From contig NZ_MSCO01000002.1 of the NCBI RefSeq assembly GCF_002954705.1, positions 1,168,956 to 1,232,955 on the forward strand: a stretch of 64,000 nt of DNA, given 5' to 3'. A model generated the notes under the pieces. It had not been told where the DNA came from. It saw only the letters and a program-made list of their open reading frames with translations, and searched no databases. The DNA is from Aliivibrio sifiae (GTDB taxonomy: Bacteria > Pseudomonadota > Gammaproteobacteria > Enterobacterales > Vibrionaceae). This document shows, in pieces, positions 39,136-47,847 of the stretch. Position numbers and translations under genes: made by a program. Numbering within the stretch: the stretch's first letter is position 1; each line of letters starts with the position of its first letter.

Positions 39136-40046
39136 CAGTATTGCTCCGTAAAAAAGGCTTTTCGTTCAAGCATCATTAATGCAGACCGCTTATGAGGAAA
39201 ATTAAACTCGAAACATTTCTTATACCCAATCTCTTGAATACGATTGAATAAACGTTGGTTATCCGCTCTCGGCTCTAAAACAATGCGTTGGGTTCTTACG
39301 TCATCCACAAACAAATAATGACTAATTGCCCTCATCCAACAATTGAAATAATCAGGACCTCGAAACGCCTGCTCACCCACTAAAAGATGGATACCTCGAT
39401 CATAAGGCTGAACATCATAATAAGGGCTTAACCTATCTTCACTAACCCAATACGCTTCAACATAACCAAAAGGTTCGCCATTAAACTCACCAATTAGCGG
39501 AATAATATGATCATCACTCAAACGGTCTTTAATAAATTCGGCAAGCTTTTCATAACTCCACGCTTGCTCCCAAAAATTAGCGACTCTAGGATCATTCATC
39601 CAAGCGGTAAAACGCTCAATATCTTTATCGAGATCAAACAATCTAAAGCTAATTTCCGCATCAATATTATGATCATAACGTTGATATACCTTACCTGTTG
39701 GCATTTCAGGACGAACAGGGTGATGTCGATATTGCAACAGTGATTGCACCTCTACCCAAGGGAATAACGTCGAAGGGGTATGCAAATGCCACGGTTGTGT
39801 TTGTTGATAAAAGCATTGACGCAACAAGCTGTTCTTATAAAGTGACGGCAAAGACTGAGTTAACTGACTTGGTATTTCTGACTCAATAATAAGCTCATTA
39901 ACCGCCTTATTCGTACTGAATATGTGATCAATTTCTTTTAAACATTGAGCAATAAGCGATGAGTCTTCAACATCCTGTTTTGATAATGTAATCGCAATGG
40001 TTGGATTAGCATTTAAGCTTAAGAGTAGCGTCTTATAATTAAACAT
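39135..40046 (-). CDS. iucB: N6-hydroxylysine O/N-acetyltransferase
   Basis: 303-residue GNAT-type acetyltransferase that acetylates N6-hydroxylysine. The C-terminal half has the family hallmarks: WMNDPRVANFWEQAWSYEKL, FGYVEAYWVSEDRLSPYYD, DRGIHLLVGEQAFRGPDYF and IVLEPRADNQRLFNRIQEIG. The N-terminal 110 residues form the accessory domain of IucB-type proteins. It overlaps iucA by eight bases and iucC by one, so the biosynthetic genes are translationally coupled. Confidence 0.94.
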   Translation of the reverse strand: MFNYKTLLLSLNANPTIAITLSKQDVEDSSLIAQCLKEIDHIFSTNKAVNELIIESEIPSQLTQSLPSLYKNSLLRQCFYQQTQPWHLHTPSTLFPWVEVQSLLQYRHHPVRPEMPTGKVYQRYDHNIDAEISFRLFDLDKDIERFTAWMNDPRVANFWEQAWSYEKLAEFIKDRLSDDHIIPLIGEFNGEPFGYVEAYWVSEDRLSPYYDVQPYDRGIHLLVGEQAFRGPDYFNCWMRAISHYLFVDDVRTQRIVLEPRADNQRLFNRIQEIGYKKCFEFNFPHKRSALMMLERKAFFTEQY

Positions 40047-41814
40047 TCATAGCATCCTTTACATGAACTAATGGGTTAGGTAAATCAAAATAGATAACGG
40101 CAGGATCAAGAATTGAATTCTCATTCATGTTCTGTAAATAACAATAGAAGTTGCCTTTACAACACAAGGCTTCACTGTCTAATACATAATTTAAACATTG
40201 TTGATCTCTAACGCCTTTATCCCTCAATACTTCCAATTGCTTACGCAGCTCTTTCACTAAAGTCTTTTCACTGACATCACAATAAGAAGCGATAGACGCA
40301 ATAACATTGAATGTTGAATTGATAATGAGGTAATAAGCAAAATAACGACGGACTTTGTCATTATTCCAATAGTTTTCAATATCTTGCTTGGTTTGATTTA
40401 ATGCTTCAGGAAAACGTTCGAACGCCAAATCAGTGTATCCTGTTCCTTGACAATCACGATAGTACATACCAATAGGAAACCCTCTTTTTAACTGCATAAC
40501 AATATTCTGCTGATGAGCTAAAAAGACAACGCCATAATTCGCTTGAAGAGTAAATAATGGAACAACGGCATATTGGCAATAGGCGCTAAACCACTGTTGA
40601 GCAACTTGAGATAACGACAGTCGACTTGAATCAGCGTAATCTTTGATTCTTTTCGCTAACAAACTCTCGCCGCCATAAGGATTTTGCTGGGTTAATGTCG
40701 CTAACACCACCGCCTCTTCTTCCGGTTTTTCACTTAATGGATTATCACGAAACACCACAAGACTCTCATCTATCACATCGCCATTTCGATTCATTAAGCC
40801 AAGATAACTAGGCTCTTGCATGACTTGAAAACCTTGTTCATTACCTAATTCAGCGCTGATTTCTGTGTCTGTAAACAACTGATTTAATCTGGTGCCTCTT
40901 ACCACTTCTTTAAGTGATAGATTACGAATAGAATTCGTTAGTTTTACACTGAGTGAAAACTTCAACATATAAGGCAATGTCGGAGAATAAAGCGAGCGAG
41001 TTGATGACGTTGGGTACCAAGTTGCACCTAATGAACCTAGCTTTCTGATTAGTCCCGCCTCTAGATAAGCTTGAATGTCTTCTTGCTCTTGCAACACTGT
41101 CCATTGCCATGGGTGAACAGGGAATACACTTTCGTCTTTATTAATACCCCCACTGATCGCTAACGTCAGTAACTGATCTTTAAAGACTAATTCATCCAAT
41201 CTCTCAGCTGCAGTCTGGTCTCCTGAAGAACCAGAAATAAGAATAGAATGATTAACCGCTAACCAAAGAAGGGAGAACTCACCGCCGAGCTCTGGAGAAT
41301 ATGTTTTGGCATCTTCAGTACTGAATTGTTCTCTGCTTTTTGGTGCAGGATGAAAAGAATGCCCGACCAACAGGCCCTGTTCCGCTTGCTGAAAATTAAG
41401 CGCATCTAAAAATAACCTCTCTGCATAAGGGCTTCTGCTAACTCCTGTATAGGTGTTTGTATAACTCTCAGTCACTCGATCTCTGAAGACATCTTTCTGC
41501 TCTTCAGAGATAACACCTACCAATGCTGGCTGATCTAAAACTCGACGTAATATTTCTTCAAAGCCAATAGCAACGGTCTCTTCTGCATATAAAACAGCAG
41601 GGAAGCAGTATTCATGCAAACCAACCGAAGAGGCATAGCTCAACGGAATATGTATCTCATATTTACTTCCTAATGGAATTAAATAATAAGTATCATATTG
41701 ATTTTCAACAATTTGGATTGCAGAACATTCTCGTGCTAAAGAATTAAGAAAACAGGCAGCAGGAACGTCATTACCGCCGTTTATTATGTAGTCTAATTGA
41801 TCATTCGTTTTCAT
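40039..41814 (-). CDS. iucA: N2-citryl-N6-acetyl-N6-hydroxylysine synthase (NIS synthetase)
   Basis: 591-residue first ligase of aerobactin synthesis, joining citrate to the first N6-acetyl-N6-hydroxylysine. Motifs: GHSFHPAPKSREQFS, FPVHPWQWTVLQEQ, TSSTRSLYSPTLPYMLKFSL and VFLAHQQNIVMQL followed by YYRDCQGTGY. It is the first gene of the five-gene operon; a Fur-box-like sequence lies 36 bases before its start. Confidence 0.95.
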   Translation of the reverse strand: MKTNDQLDYIINGGNDVPAACFLNSLARECSAIQIVENQYDTYYLIPLGSKYEIHIPLSYASSVGLHEYCFPAVLYAEETVAIGFEEILRRVLDQPALVGVISEEQKDVFRDRVTESYTNTYTGVSRSPYAERLFLDALNFQQAEQGLLVGHSFHPAPKSREQFSTEDAKTYSPELGGEFSLLWLAVNHSILISGSSGDQTAAERLDELVFKDQLLTLAISGGINKDESVFPVHPWQWTVLQEQEDIQAYLEAGLIRKLGSLGATWYPTSSTRSLYSPTLPYMLKFSLSVKLTNSIRNLSLKEVVRGTRLNQLFTDTEISAELGNEQGFQVMQEPSYLGLMNRNGDVIDESLVVFRDNPLSEKPEEEAVVLATLTQQNPYGGESLLAKRIKDYADSSRLSLSQVAQQWFSAYCQYAVVPLFTLQANYGVVFLAHQQNIVMQLKRGFPIGMYYRDCQGTGYTDLAFERFPEALNQTKQDIENYWNNDKVRRYFAYYLIINSTFNVIASIASYCDVSEKTLVKELRKQLEVLRDKGVRDQQCLNYVLDSEALCCKGNFYCYLQNMNENSILDPAVIYFDLPNPLVHVKDAMNV

Positions 41815-41849
41815 AACACTTCCATTGTTTTTAACTAACAGATGCGAAT

Positions 41850-41868
41850 GCTAATGATTCTCATTAAA
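41850..41868 (-). promoter_or_regulatory. Fur box upstream of iucA
   Basis: On the minus strand TTTAATGAGAATCATTAGC matches 15 of 19 positions of the Fur consensus GATAATGATAATCATTATC. It lies just before iucA. Iron-replete Fur would repress the aerobactin operon from here. Confidence 0.82.
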
Positions 41869-41994
41869 ATGATCAACTAATTTTTATGAAATTTATAAAA
41901 TATATAAGTTTCTTGAACCCATGCTTTATATTTATGTAATTTTATAGGTAACAAGACGATAAGTACTTATTTATCAAAAATTAAGATAAGAGTA

Positions 41995-43992
41995 TTACTT
42001 CCTCATTAAATATAAAAAATACATTCCACCAAGTAATGATGCTAATAAACCTGCCGGAAATTGCCATGGAAACCACACCGTTCTACCAACCCAATCGGCA
42101 ACAATCATTAAACATCCTCCTAATAAACAAGCCGTTAATAGCTGGTGAGAGGCTCGATATTGATGAAGAGAGCGAGCCATGTGTGGTGCTAACAAGCCAA
42201 TAAAACTGAGTGGGCCAATTACAATGGTACACAGGGTGGTTAATGCAGCAACAAGAAGCAATAAACACACTCTTACTTTACGACAATGCAATCCGACACT
42301 GGCCGACGTTATTTCGCCTAAACCAATAATATCTAGCCATCGGTGACTGCGCATCGCTACGATAAAAAATAGCGTAACTCCTATACCTAACAGATAAACA
42401 TCACTCATACTAACTAAGTAGGTAGAGCCGGAAAGCCATGTTAATAGCGCCATTACATTATCTTGACCTGATGACATAGCAATACGTAAAAAAGCATCTA
42501 GACCCGCACTCAAGGCGATTCCCGTTAATAACATTTGAGCAGGTGCAAAATTTTGTTTTCTTCCCATCAGCCAAATAATACCAGTGACAGATAATGCCCC
42601 CACAGTACCCAATAACATTTGTTCATGTCTTTCCGTTGCAACGCCAAACATAGCTCCGAGCACCAGTGCCAATGCTGCCCCTGAACTGATGCCTAAAATC
42701 TCAGGGCTTGCCATTGGGTTGGTAGATACTCGTTGAATGACAGTCCCAGCAATAGCGAGTCCCACGCCAGCTAAAAATGACACAAACACTCGCGGGAGAC
42801 GTAATTCAACTATCGATGAATTTAGCGAAAGCACCCATCCAGTTTGCCCTTTACCAACAAACACAGCGATAATAAACAAGACAGCAACCAGAGCAGATAA
42901 AGACAATACTATCTTCTGTAATGGCCTATATTTGTAACCCACTTGAGCAGTTTCTCTGATTTTCATATCCGATTGAAAAACTTTCCGATTTAACAACCAA
43001 AGAAGAAATGGAGCCCCTAATAACGCCGTCATTGCACCGGTTGGTAATAATTCACCTCCAACGCCTGAAAATGGTTGAATAACCAAATCGGCAAGTAATA
43101 ACATCACGCTACCAGTCACACCACTGACAATAATCTGTGATATCAGTTTTCTTGCTCCACACATACGAGCAATAGCAGGAGCGACAATTCCAACAAAACC
43201 AATTAAACCAACTTCGCTCACAACCGCGGCTGTAATAAATATCCCCAACGTCAGTGAAATCACCTTAATTTGTTTAGTATTAATGCCGATTGATGCCGAC
43301 ACTTGATCACCTAATTGCAGTGCGGATAAAGACCTTGAAAGTAATAAAAGAGCCAAAATTGGCAATATAATTAATGGAAGCAGTGTTTTCACACTCGACC
43401 AACCATTTTGATTTAACATCCCTGCCCCCCAAACAAACACACTCGCTAATTGTTGTTCATTTAATAGCAATAACATGGTGTTGAGTGAACCAAAAAATAA
43501 GGTGATCACCATACCAGATAGCACCATGTGAACCGGTGAAAAGCCACGCTTAGCTGACAGTAAAAACACCAGACCCGTAGCAAAACCGCCCCCTAAAAAT
43601 GCAGGAATAAACCCGCTAATCATGCTATTTACTGGTAAAAATAAGATCCCAAGAACCATACCTAACTCAGCCCCCGCAGCCACCCCAAGAGTGGTAGGTG
43701 AAGCAATAGGATTACGTAATACAAACTGCATCACACAACCAGCAACAGCAAGAGCAAACCCACACAGCAAAGCAATAGCAAGACGCGGAAGATAGGTAAG
43801 GTGAGTAATTAAATGTTGGTAATTTGATGAATCATAATGAAACACGGTTTGCCATAATAAACCGACACCTTGAGAATAAGGTGCAGTCCATTGTAATAAG
43901 CCTAAAATAGACATGATTAATAATGTTACAAAGCCAATACGGATTTTCATGGCTTGCCGCGGTAAATCTGGGGAATGATTTGGTATCAACAT
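41995..43992 (-). CDS. fhuB: Ferric-hydroxamate ABC permease, fused two-half FhuB type
   Basis: 665-residue inner-membrane permease with two homologous BtuC/FecCD-type halves, as in E. coli FhuB. Half 1 (about 15-335) has LPRLAIALLCGFALAVAGCV and RNPIASPTTLGVAAGAELG. Half 2 (about 350-665) has LPRVFVSFLAGVGLAIAGTV and NPMASPEILGISSGAAL. Each half has the Gly-rich loop contacting the ATPase. I start at the ATG at 43992, 16 bases after the fhuD stop; a GTG at 44040 inside fhuD is possible but has no clear ribosome-binding site. In E. coli, ferric aerobactin taken up by IutA crosses the inner membrane through FhuCDB, so the linkage here fits. Confidence 0.9.
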   Translation of the reverse strand: MLIPNHSPDLPRQAMKIRIGFVTLLIMSILGLLQWTAPYSQGVGLLWQTVFHYDSSNYQHLITHLTYLPRLAIALLCGFALAVAGCVMQFVLRNPIASPTTLGVAAGAELGMVLGILFLPVNSMISGFIPAFLGGGFATGLVFLLSAKRGFSPVHMVLSGMVITLFFGSLNTMLLLLNEQQLASVFVWGAGMLNQNGWSSVKTLLPLIILPILALLLLSRSLSALQLGDQVSASIGINTKQIKVISLTLGIFITAAVVSEVGLIGFVGIVAPAIARMCGARKLISQIIVSGVTGSVMLLLADLVIQPFSGVGGELLPTGAMTALLGAPFLLWLLNRKVFQSDMKIRETAQVGYKYRPLQKIVLSLSALVAVLFIIAVFVGKGQTGWVLSLNSSIVELRLPRVFVSFLAGVGLAIAGTVIQRVSTNPMASPEILGISSGAALALVLGAMFGVATERHEQMLLGTVGALSVTGIIWLMGRKQNFAPAQMLLTGIALSAGLDAFLRIAMSSGQDNVMALLTWLSGSTYLVSMSDVYLLGIGVTLFFIVAMRSHRWLDIIGLGEITSASVGLHCRKVRVCLLLLVAALTTLCTIVIGPLSFIGLLAPHMARSLHQYRASHQLLTACLLGGCLMIVADWVGRTVWFPWQFPAGLLASLLGGMYFLYLMRK

Positions 43993-44008
43993 AACGACTT
44001 TTTTACGC

Positions 44009-44899
44009 TTATTGAGTAAGTTGTTGGGTAATATTGTCACTAAAGCGTTGCGCTGAAATTAATCCACCAAATGTCCAGATAGCAGGAAGTTCATATACCG
44101 AATCCGTTCTAGAAAAAGCCATTGCTTGCCATAATGCTGATTGGGTTAATTGCTTCTTTTCTGCCTCTTTTAATGGACCGAAGATCAATACGTTTGATTG
44201 CTGATGCCGTGCTAACGCTTCAAGTCCTGCGGTGGTAAACCCCCACATATTCGTCGCTTCATGCCATGCGTTAACTAACCCCATTTCATTTATCGTCGCT
44301 TGAGCTAATGAACCATCACTGTGGATTCGTACGGTTCTATCATTAATAAAGCGAATAAAAAGAAGCGGTTTATTATTTGTTTGAAGACGATGGATTTTAT
44401 CGCCATTCTCACTTAGTCTCTGCTCTGTCTTTGCTATCACGTCTTGAGCTTGTTGCTCTTTATCCAATAAATAACCAAGCTGAAGCGTTATCTCTTTTGC
44501 TGAAACTAAAGGCATTTTTTTATTATTGTAAACCGTATAAACCAATGTTGGAGCAATCGCATTCAGTTTATCGTACATCGGTAACATATATTGACTGATC
44601 AAAATAACATCCGGTTTCAACTCTGTAATTAACTCTAAATTAGGCTCACTTCTTGAACCAACATCGAGTACAGAATCATCCAATTCTGGCTTTGTAACCC
44701 ATGATTGATAGCCTTGCACATCAGTAATACCAATAGGATTAACTCCTAAGCTTAATGTCGTTTCTGTTAATGTCCAATCAAGTGTAATCACTTTTTCTGG
44801 TGTTTTTGCTAACTGAACCAACCCTAATTCATGCTTAATCTCCATTGCCTTTACCGATGAAATACAGCACATCATTATCACACCAAAAATCTTATTCAT
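44009..44899 (-). CDS. fhuD: Periplasmic ferric-hydroxamate-binding protein
   Basis: 296-residue class III siderophore-binding protein. A short signal peptide (MNKIFGVIMMCCISSVKA) is followed by the FhuD fold: KVITLDWTLTETTLSLGV, LELITELKPDVILISQY and WGFTTAGLEALARHQQSN. It delivers ferric hydroxamates, presumably aerobactin, to FhuB. AAGGAAGAAAG precedes the ATG. It is the second gene of fhuC-fhuD-fhuB. Confidence 0.9.
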   Translation of the reverse strand: MNKIFGVIMMCCISSVKAMEIKHELGLVQLAKTPEKVITLDWTLTETTLSLGVNPIGITDVQGYQSWVTKPELDDSVLDVGSRSEPNLELITELKPDVILISQYMLPMYDKLNAIAPTLVYTVYNNKKMPLVSAKEITLQLGYLLDKEQQAQDVIAKTEQRLSENGDKIHRLQTNNKPLLFIRFINDRTVRIHSDGSLAQATINEMGLVNAWHEATNMWGFTTAGLEALARHQQSNVLIFGPLKEAEKKQLTQSALWQAMAFSRTDSVYELPAIWTFGGLISAQRFSDNITQQLTQ

Positions 44900-44939
44900 C
44901 TTTCTTCCTTGCCTTTCTTATTTAAACAATTACTGAGGG

Positions 44940-45707
44940 TTACGGGATATAGCTGATCGGTTGACCGGTTTCAGGATGAGGAAATAACGCTAATTCCATT
45001 CCATAGATTTGTTGTAATGTGTCTTTATTCATTAAACACTCAGGAGCGCCTTGAGCAATAACATCACCTGAATGTAATGCGATGAGATAATCACTAAATT
45101 TGGCTGCCATATTGACATCATGCAATACCATAATGACCGTCAGCCCTAACGTTTTATTTAAGTCTCGGATTAACGTTAATAACTCATATTGATGAGCAAC
45201 ATCCAGTGCAGAAGTAGGTTCATCAAGTAGAATGCACTGACTTTGCTGGGCTAATAACATGGCAACCCAAGCTCTTTGACGCTCTCCACCTGATAAGGTC
45301 GCGACAAAACGATCACGGAATAAGGTTAATCCTACTTTTTCTATTGCATCATCAACTAATTGATAATCTTGCTTACTGTATCGCCCAAGTGCCCCTTTCC
45401 ATGGATAACGACCAAAACAGACAAGTTCACGAACAGTAACACCATCAGTTATGGGTGGATGCTGGGGAAGATAGGCAACATTAAGAGCAAACTCTTGATG
45501 AGATAAGAGATTAACGGCTTTGTCATTAAAAAGAACCTTCCCTGCCGTGGGTGTATTTTGACGACTAAGTAATTTAACTAATGTAGATTTCCCACACCCA
45601 TTATGCCCAAGTAACGTTGTCACTTTTCCTTTAGGGAAAAATAAATTAGTCGCATGGAGGATCTTCTTTCCGTCAATTTCAAACGACGCATCAACAAGTT
45701 GGTACAT
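44940..45707 (-). CDS. fhuC: Ferric-hydroxamate ABC transporter ATPase
   Basis: 255-residue ATPase of the FepC/FhuC group. Walker A LGHNGCGKSTLVKLL, signature LSGGERQRAWVAMLLAQ, Walker B CILLDEPTSALD and switch VLHDVN are intact. The C-terminal LFPHPETGQPISYIP is typical of FhuC. First gene of the fhuCDB operon; a Fur-box-like site lies upstream, shared with the divergent MFS gene. Confidence 0.92.
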   Translation of the reverse strand: MYQLVDASFEIDGKKILHATNLFFPKGKVTTLLGHNGCGKSTLVKLLSRQNTPTAGKVLFNDKAVNLLSHQEFALNVAYLPQHPPITDGVTVRELVCFGRYPWKGALGRYSKQDYQLVDDAIEKVGLTLFRDRFVATLSGGERQRAWVAMLLAQQSQCILLDEPTSALDVAHQYELLTLIRDLNKTLGLTVIMVLHDVNMAAKFSDYLIALHSGDVIAQGAPECLMNKDTLQQIYGMELALFPHPETGQPISYIP

Positions 45708-45764
45708 AAGGTAAGCTAATTATCCAGTCAGTGAGTAATGCGCAGAACTTTAACACAAAGAAAT

Positions 45765-45783
45765 AGTAATGATAATTGTTTTT
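45765..45783. promoter_or_regulatory. Fur-box-like site between fhuC and the MFS gene
   Basis: AGTAATGATAATTGTTTTT matches about 13 of 19 positions of the Fur consensus, with the central TAATGATAAT perfect. It lies between two divergent starts (fhuC at 45707 and the MFS gene at 45842), so it could control both. Confidence 0.65.
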
Positions 45784-45841
45784 ATTCTCATAAAATAAAA
45801 GTAGGATACGTGAGATTCATAAATTCAAACAGGAAGTTCGA

Positions 45842-47059
45842 ATGACTCTCTTCACAAGAATACACAATTCAAAAATTCAATTAATGATCATAGGGTTAAT
45901 TGCTGCATTAATGGGTATTGGACAAAATGGCTTATTAGTCTCTTTACCCTTTTTAGTCAGTCACTCCGCCTTCCCTCTTCCTACTTGGTCCATCGTTATT
46001 GCGATCGGTAGCTTTTTATTCTTACCCGCTGCGCCATTTTGGGGAAGGTACAGTGATAAAAAAGGGCCTAAAAATGTAGTATTACAGGCGCTTTGTGGCA
46101 TGAGCGCCAGCTTTTTACTCTTGCTCTCTTTTGCATTTCTAAGTGGTCAGCACCCAGAAGAAGCACACTATTGGTTAATTGGTTTAGTACTCGCAAGAAT
46201 AATTTATGGTTGTACCGTCGCAGGAATGGTTCCCGCAAGCCAGCACTGGGCGATTCTTATTTGCGGTGAAAATAACAGATTGAAAGCCATCACCTCTGTC
46301 AGTATTGGGCTTAGTCTAGGTCGCCTTCTTGGTCCTGTATTATCGATTGTTTTATTAAAGCTAGGTCCCTTCTCTCCATTAGCTATGATGGTAATTTTTC
46401 CTTTTCTAGCTCTGCTAATCGCAGCTTTCTTGCCAACCCCTGCAATGATAGAAAAACCAATACCCAATATCACCACTACGCATTCTTTTATCCCAAATCT
46501 AAATTTGATGCCTTATTTACTGACTGGTTTATCACTTTGTTTAACTATTGCATTATTGCAGTACAGCTTCTCACCATTAATTGAAAGTATGACGCATTGG
46601 AGTACAGATAAAATAAGTGATGCAATAGGGTTATTACTCACTATCAGCGCAGCCGTCACACTCACGACTCAGGTTGCTGTCGTTAAAAAGAAAAAACTTC
46701 AATTGTCAGCCATGCACCAACTCGGTTCACTCTTATTATTGACTGGTTTTCTTTGCTTTCTAATTGATAATATTTGGGCTATAGGTATAGCAATGGCGAT
46801 CAGTGCGTGTGGAGCTGCTTTACTCGTACCAGCTTATACATCAAAAGCCACGGCAATGAATCCTAACAATCCAGGAATTGTTGCAGGTTATATTTCTATG
46901 TCACACACATTAGGTTACGGCATTGCGTCATTATTGGCTTATACCTCCACACTCTCGCCTATTTATCCTATCTATGTTTGTGTTCTATTTTCCAGTGTCA
47001 TTTTAGTGATTGCTTTTATGAAACCACAAATAACAGAGGTAATCGAAATGGAAAAATAA
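45842..47059 (+). CDS. MFS transporter, candidate aerobactin exporter
   Basis: 405-residue major facilitator protein with 12 predicted membrane segments and the loop 2-3 motif FWGRYSDKKGPKN. Position argues for a siderophore export role: it is divergent from fhuC across a shared Fur-box-like site, and convergent with the FhuF-type reductase. Similar MFS exporters are encoded in vibrio siderophore clusters. AGGAAG precedes the ATG. Substrate specificity cannot be read from sequence; a general drug efflux role is the alternative. Confidence 0.8.
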   Translation: MTLFTRIHNSKIQLMIIGLIAALMGIGQNGLLVSLPFLVSHSAFPLPTWSIVIAIGSFLFLPAAPFWGRYSDKKGPKNVVLQALCGMSASFLLLLSFAFLSGQHPEEAHYWLIGLVLARIIYGCTVAGMVPASQHWAILICGENNRLKAITSVSIGLSLGRLLGPVLSIVLLKLGPFSPLAMMVIFPFLALLIAAFLPTPAMIEKPIPNITTTHSFIPNLNLMPYLLTGLSLCLTIALLQYSFSPLIESMTHWSTDKISDAIGLLLTISAAVTLTTQVAVVKKKKLQLSAMHQLGSLLLLTGFLCFLIDNIWAIGIAMAISACGAALLVPAYTSKATAMNPNNPGIVAGYISMSHTLGYGIASLLAYTSTLSPIYPIYVCVLFSSVILVIAFMKPQITEVIEMEK

Positions 47060-47061
47060 CC

Positions 47062-47793
47062 TTATAACCCTTTATTATCTGGGTGACGCGGACAATCATC
47101 GCACAACTTTCTGCCATTGCATTTATACACCAGACAACAACTGGTACGAACGAGTTTCAACTGGTTACTAACAAGGTCCACTTTTAAACTTGATAAATGC
47201 TTATTAGGTAGATTAAAAGCGTTTAACCATAACTCAGCCTGCGCCATTAAATACTCATTGGATAATTCCGGTTGAAACGTCTGTAGTTTAAGAATGCAAT
47301 TTAATAAGCCATCAGCAAGTAGGTGATTTGTAAACCCCGGACGAATACGAGTCCAAAGAGAGATCGCCTCTCGGTACGAATCAAATAGTGACATTAATTG
47401 TAAAGCAACATCAGGAACAATCTCTTCAGGTGAGCCAAACGTCAATTCTGAATCGTGGAATGTGAACCCTGCGATGAAGTTAGATTGAACCAATTGGCTC
47501 ATGTTTTGAATATCAGGAATGGCGTGAAGTTGATAAACAGAAATAAAACTAATATAGATTGGCTGCCAACAAAGTAAATCCCATGTTCGAGTTAGCCAAT
47601 ATGCATTACCGGCTTCTTCTGAATCTTGAGATAAACGCTCATAAAGCGCTTCAATAACGTTACTATTATCACGAGAAATATGGATATTATATTCATCATC
47701 CATAGAAACTTGTGATGAAAGTTGTCCAGATAAATAGGGAGTTACTTGTTTAGACAACGAAAAAAGTAACTCAAAGGTATCATTATTTGACAT
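47062..47793 (-). CDS. fhuF: FhuF-like siderophore-iron reductase
   Basis: 243-residue cytoplasmic iron-sulphur protein. The C-terminus carries Cys-Cys-x10-Cys-x2-Cys (CCLVYKCNGRKLCDDC), exactly the [2Fe-2S] motif of FhuF. The central FIAGFTFHDSELTFGS and LWTRIRPGFTNHLLADGLL segments belong to the FhuF/IucA-C-terminal-like fold. It would reduce and release iron from ferric hydroxamates after FhuCDB import. Its stop lies two bases from the stop of the convergent MFS gene, with no terminator between. Confidence 0.88.
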   Translation of the reverse strand: MSNNDTFELLFSLSKQVTPYLSGQLSSQVSMDDEYNIHISRDNSNVIEALYERLSQDSEEAGNAYWLTRTWDLLCWQPIYISFISVYQLHAIPDIQNMSQLVQSNFIAGFTFHDSELTFGSPEEIVPDVALQLMSLFDSYREAISLWTRIRPGFTNHLLADGLLNCILKLQTFQPELSNEYLMAQAELWLNAFNLPNKHLSSLKVDLVSNQLKLVRTSCCLVYKCNGRKLCDDCPRHPDNKGL

Positions 47794-47847
47794 AAAAATG
47801 GCACGTTATCCTACAGCAAAAAGGGCCGTTAGAGTAACGAACCAAAC

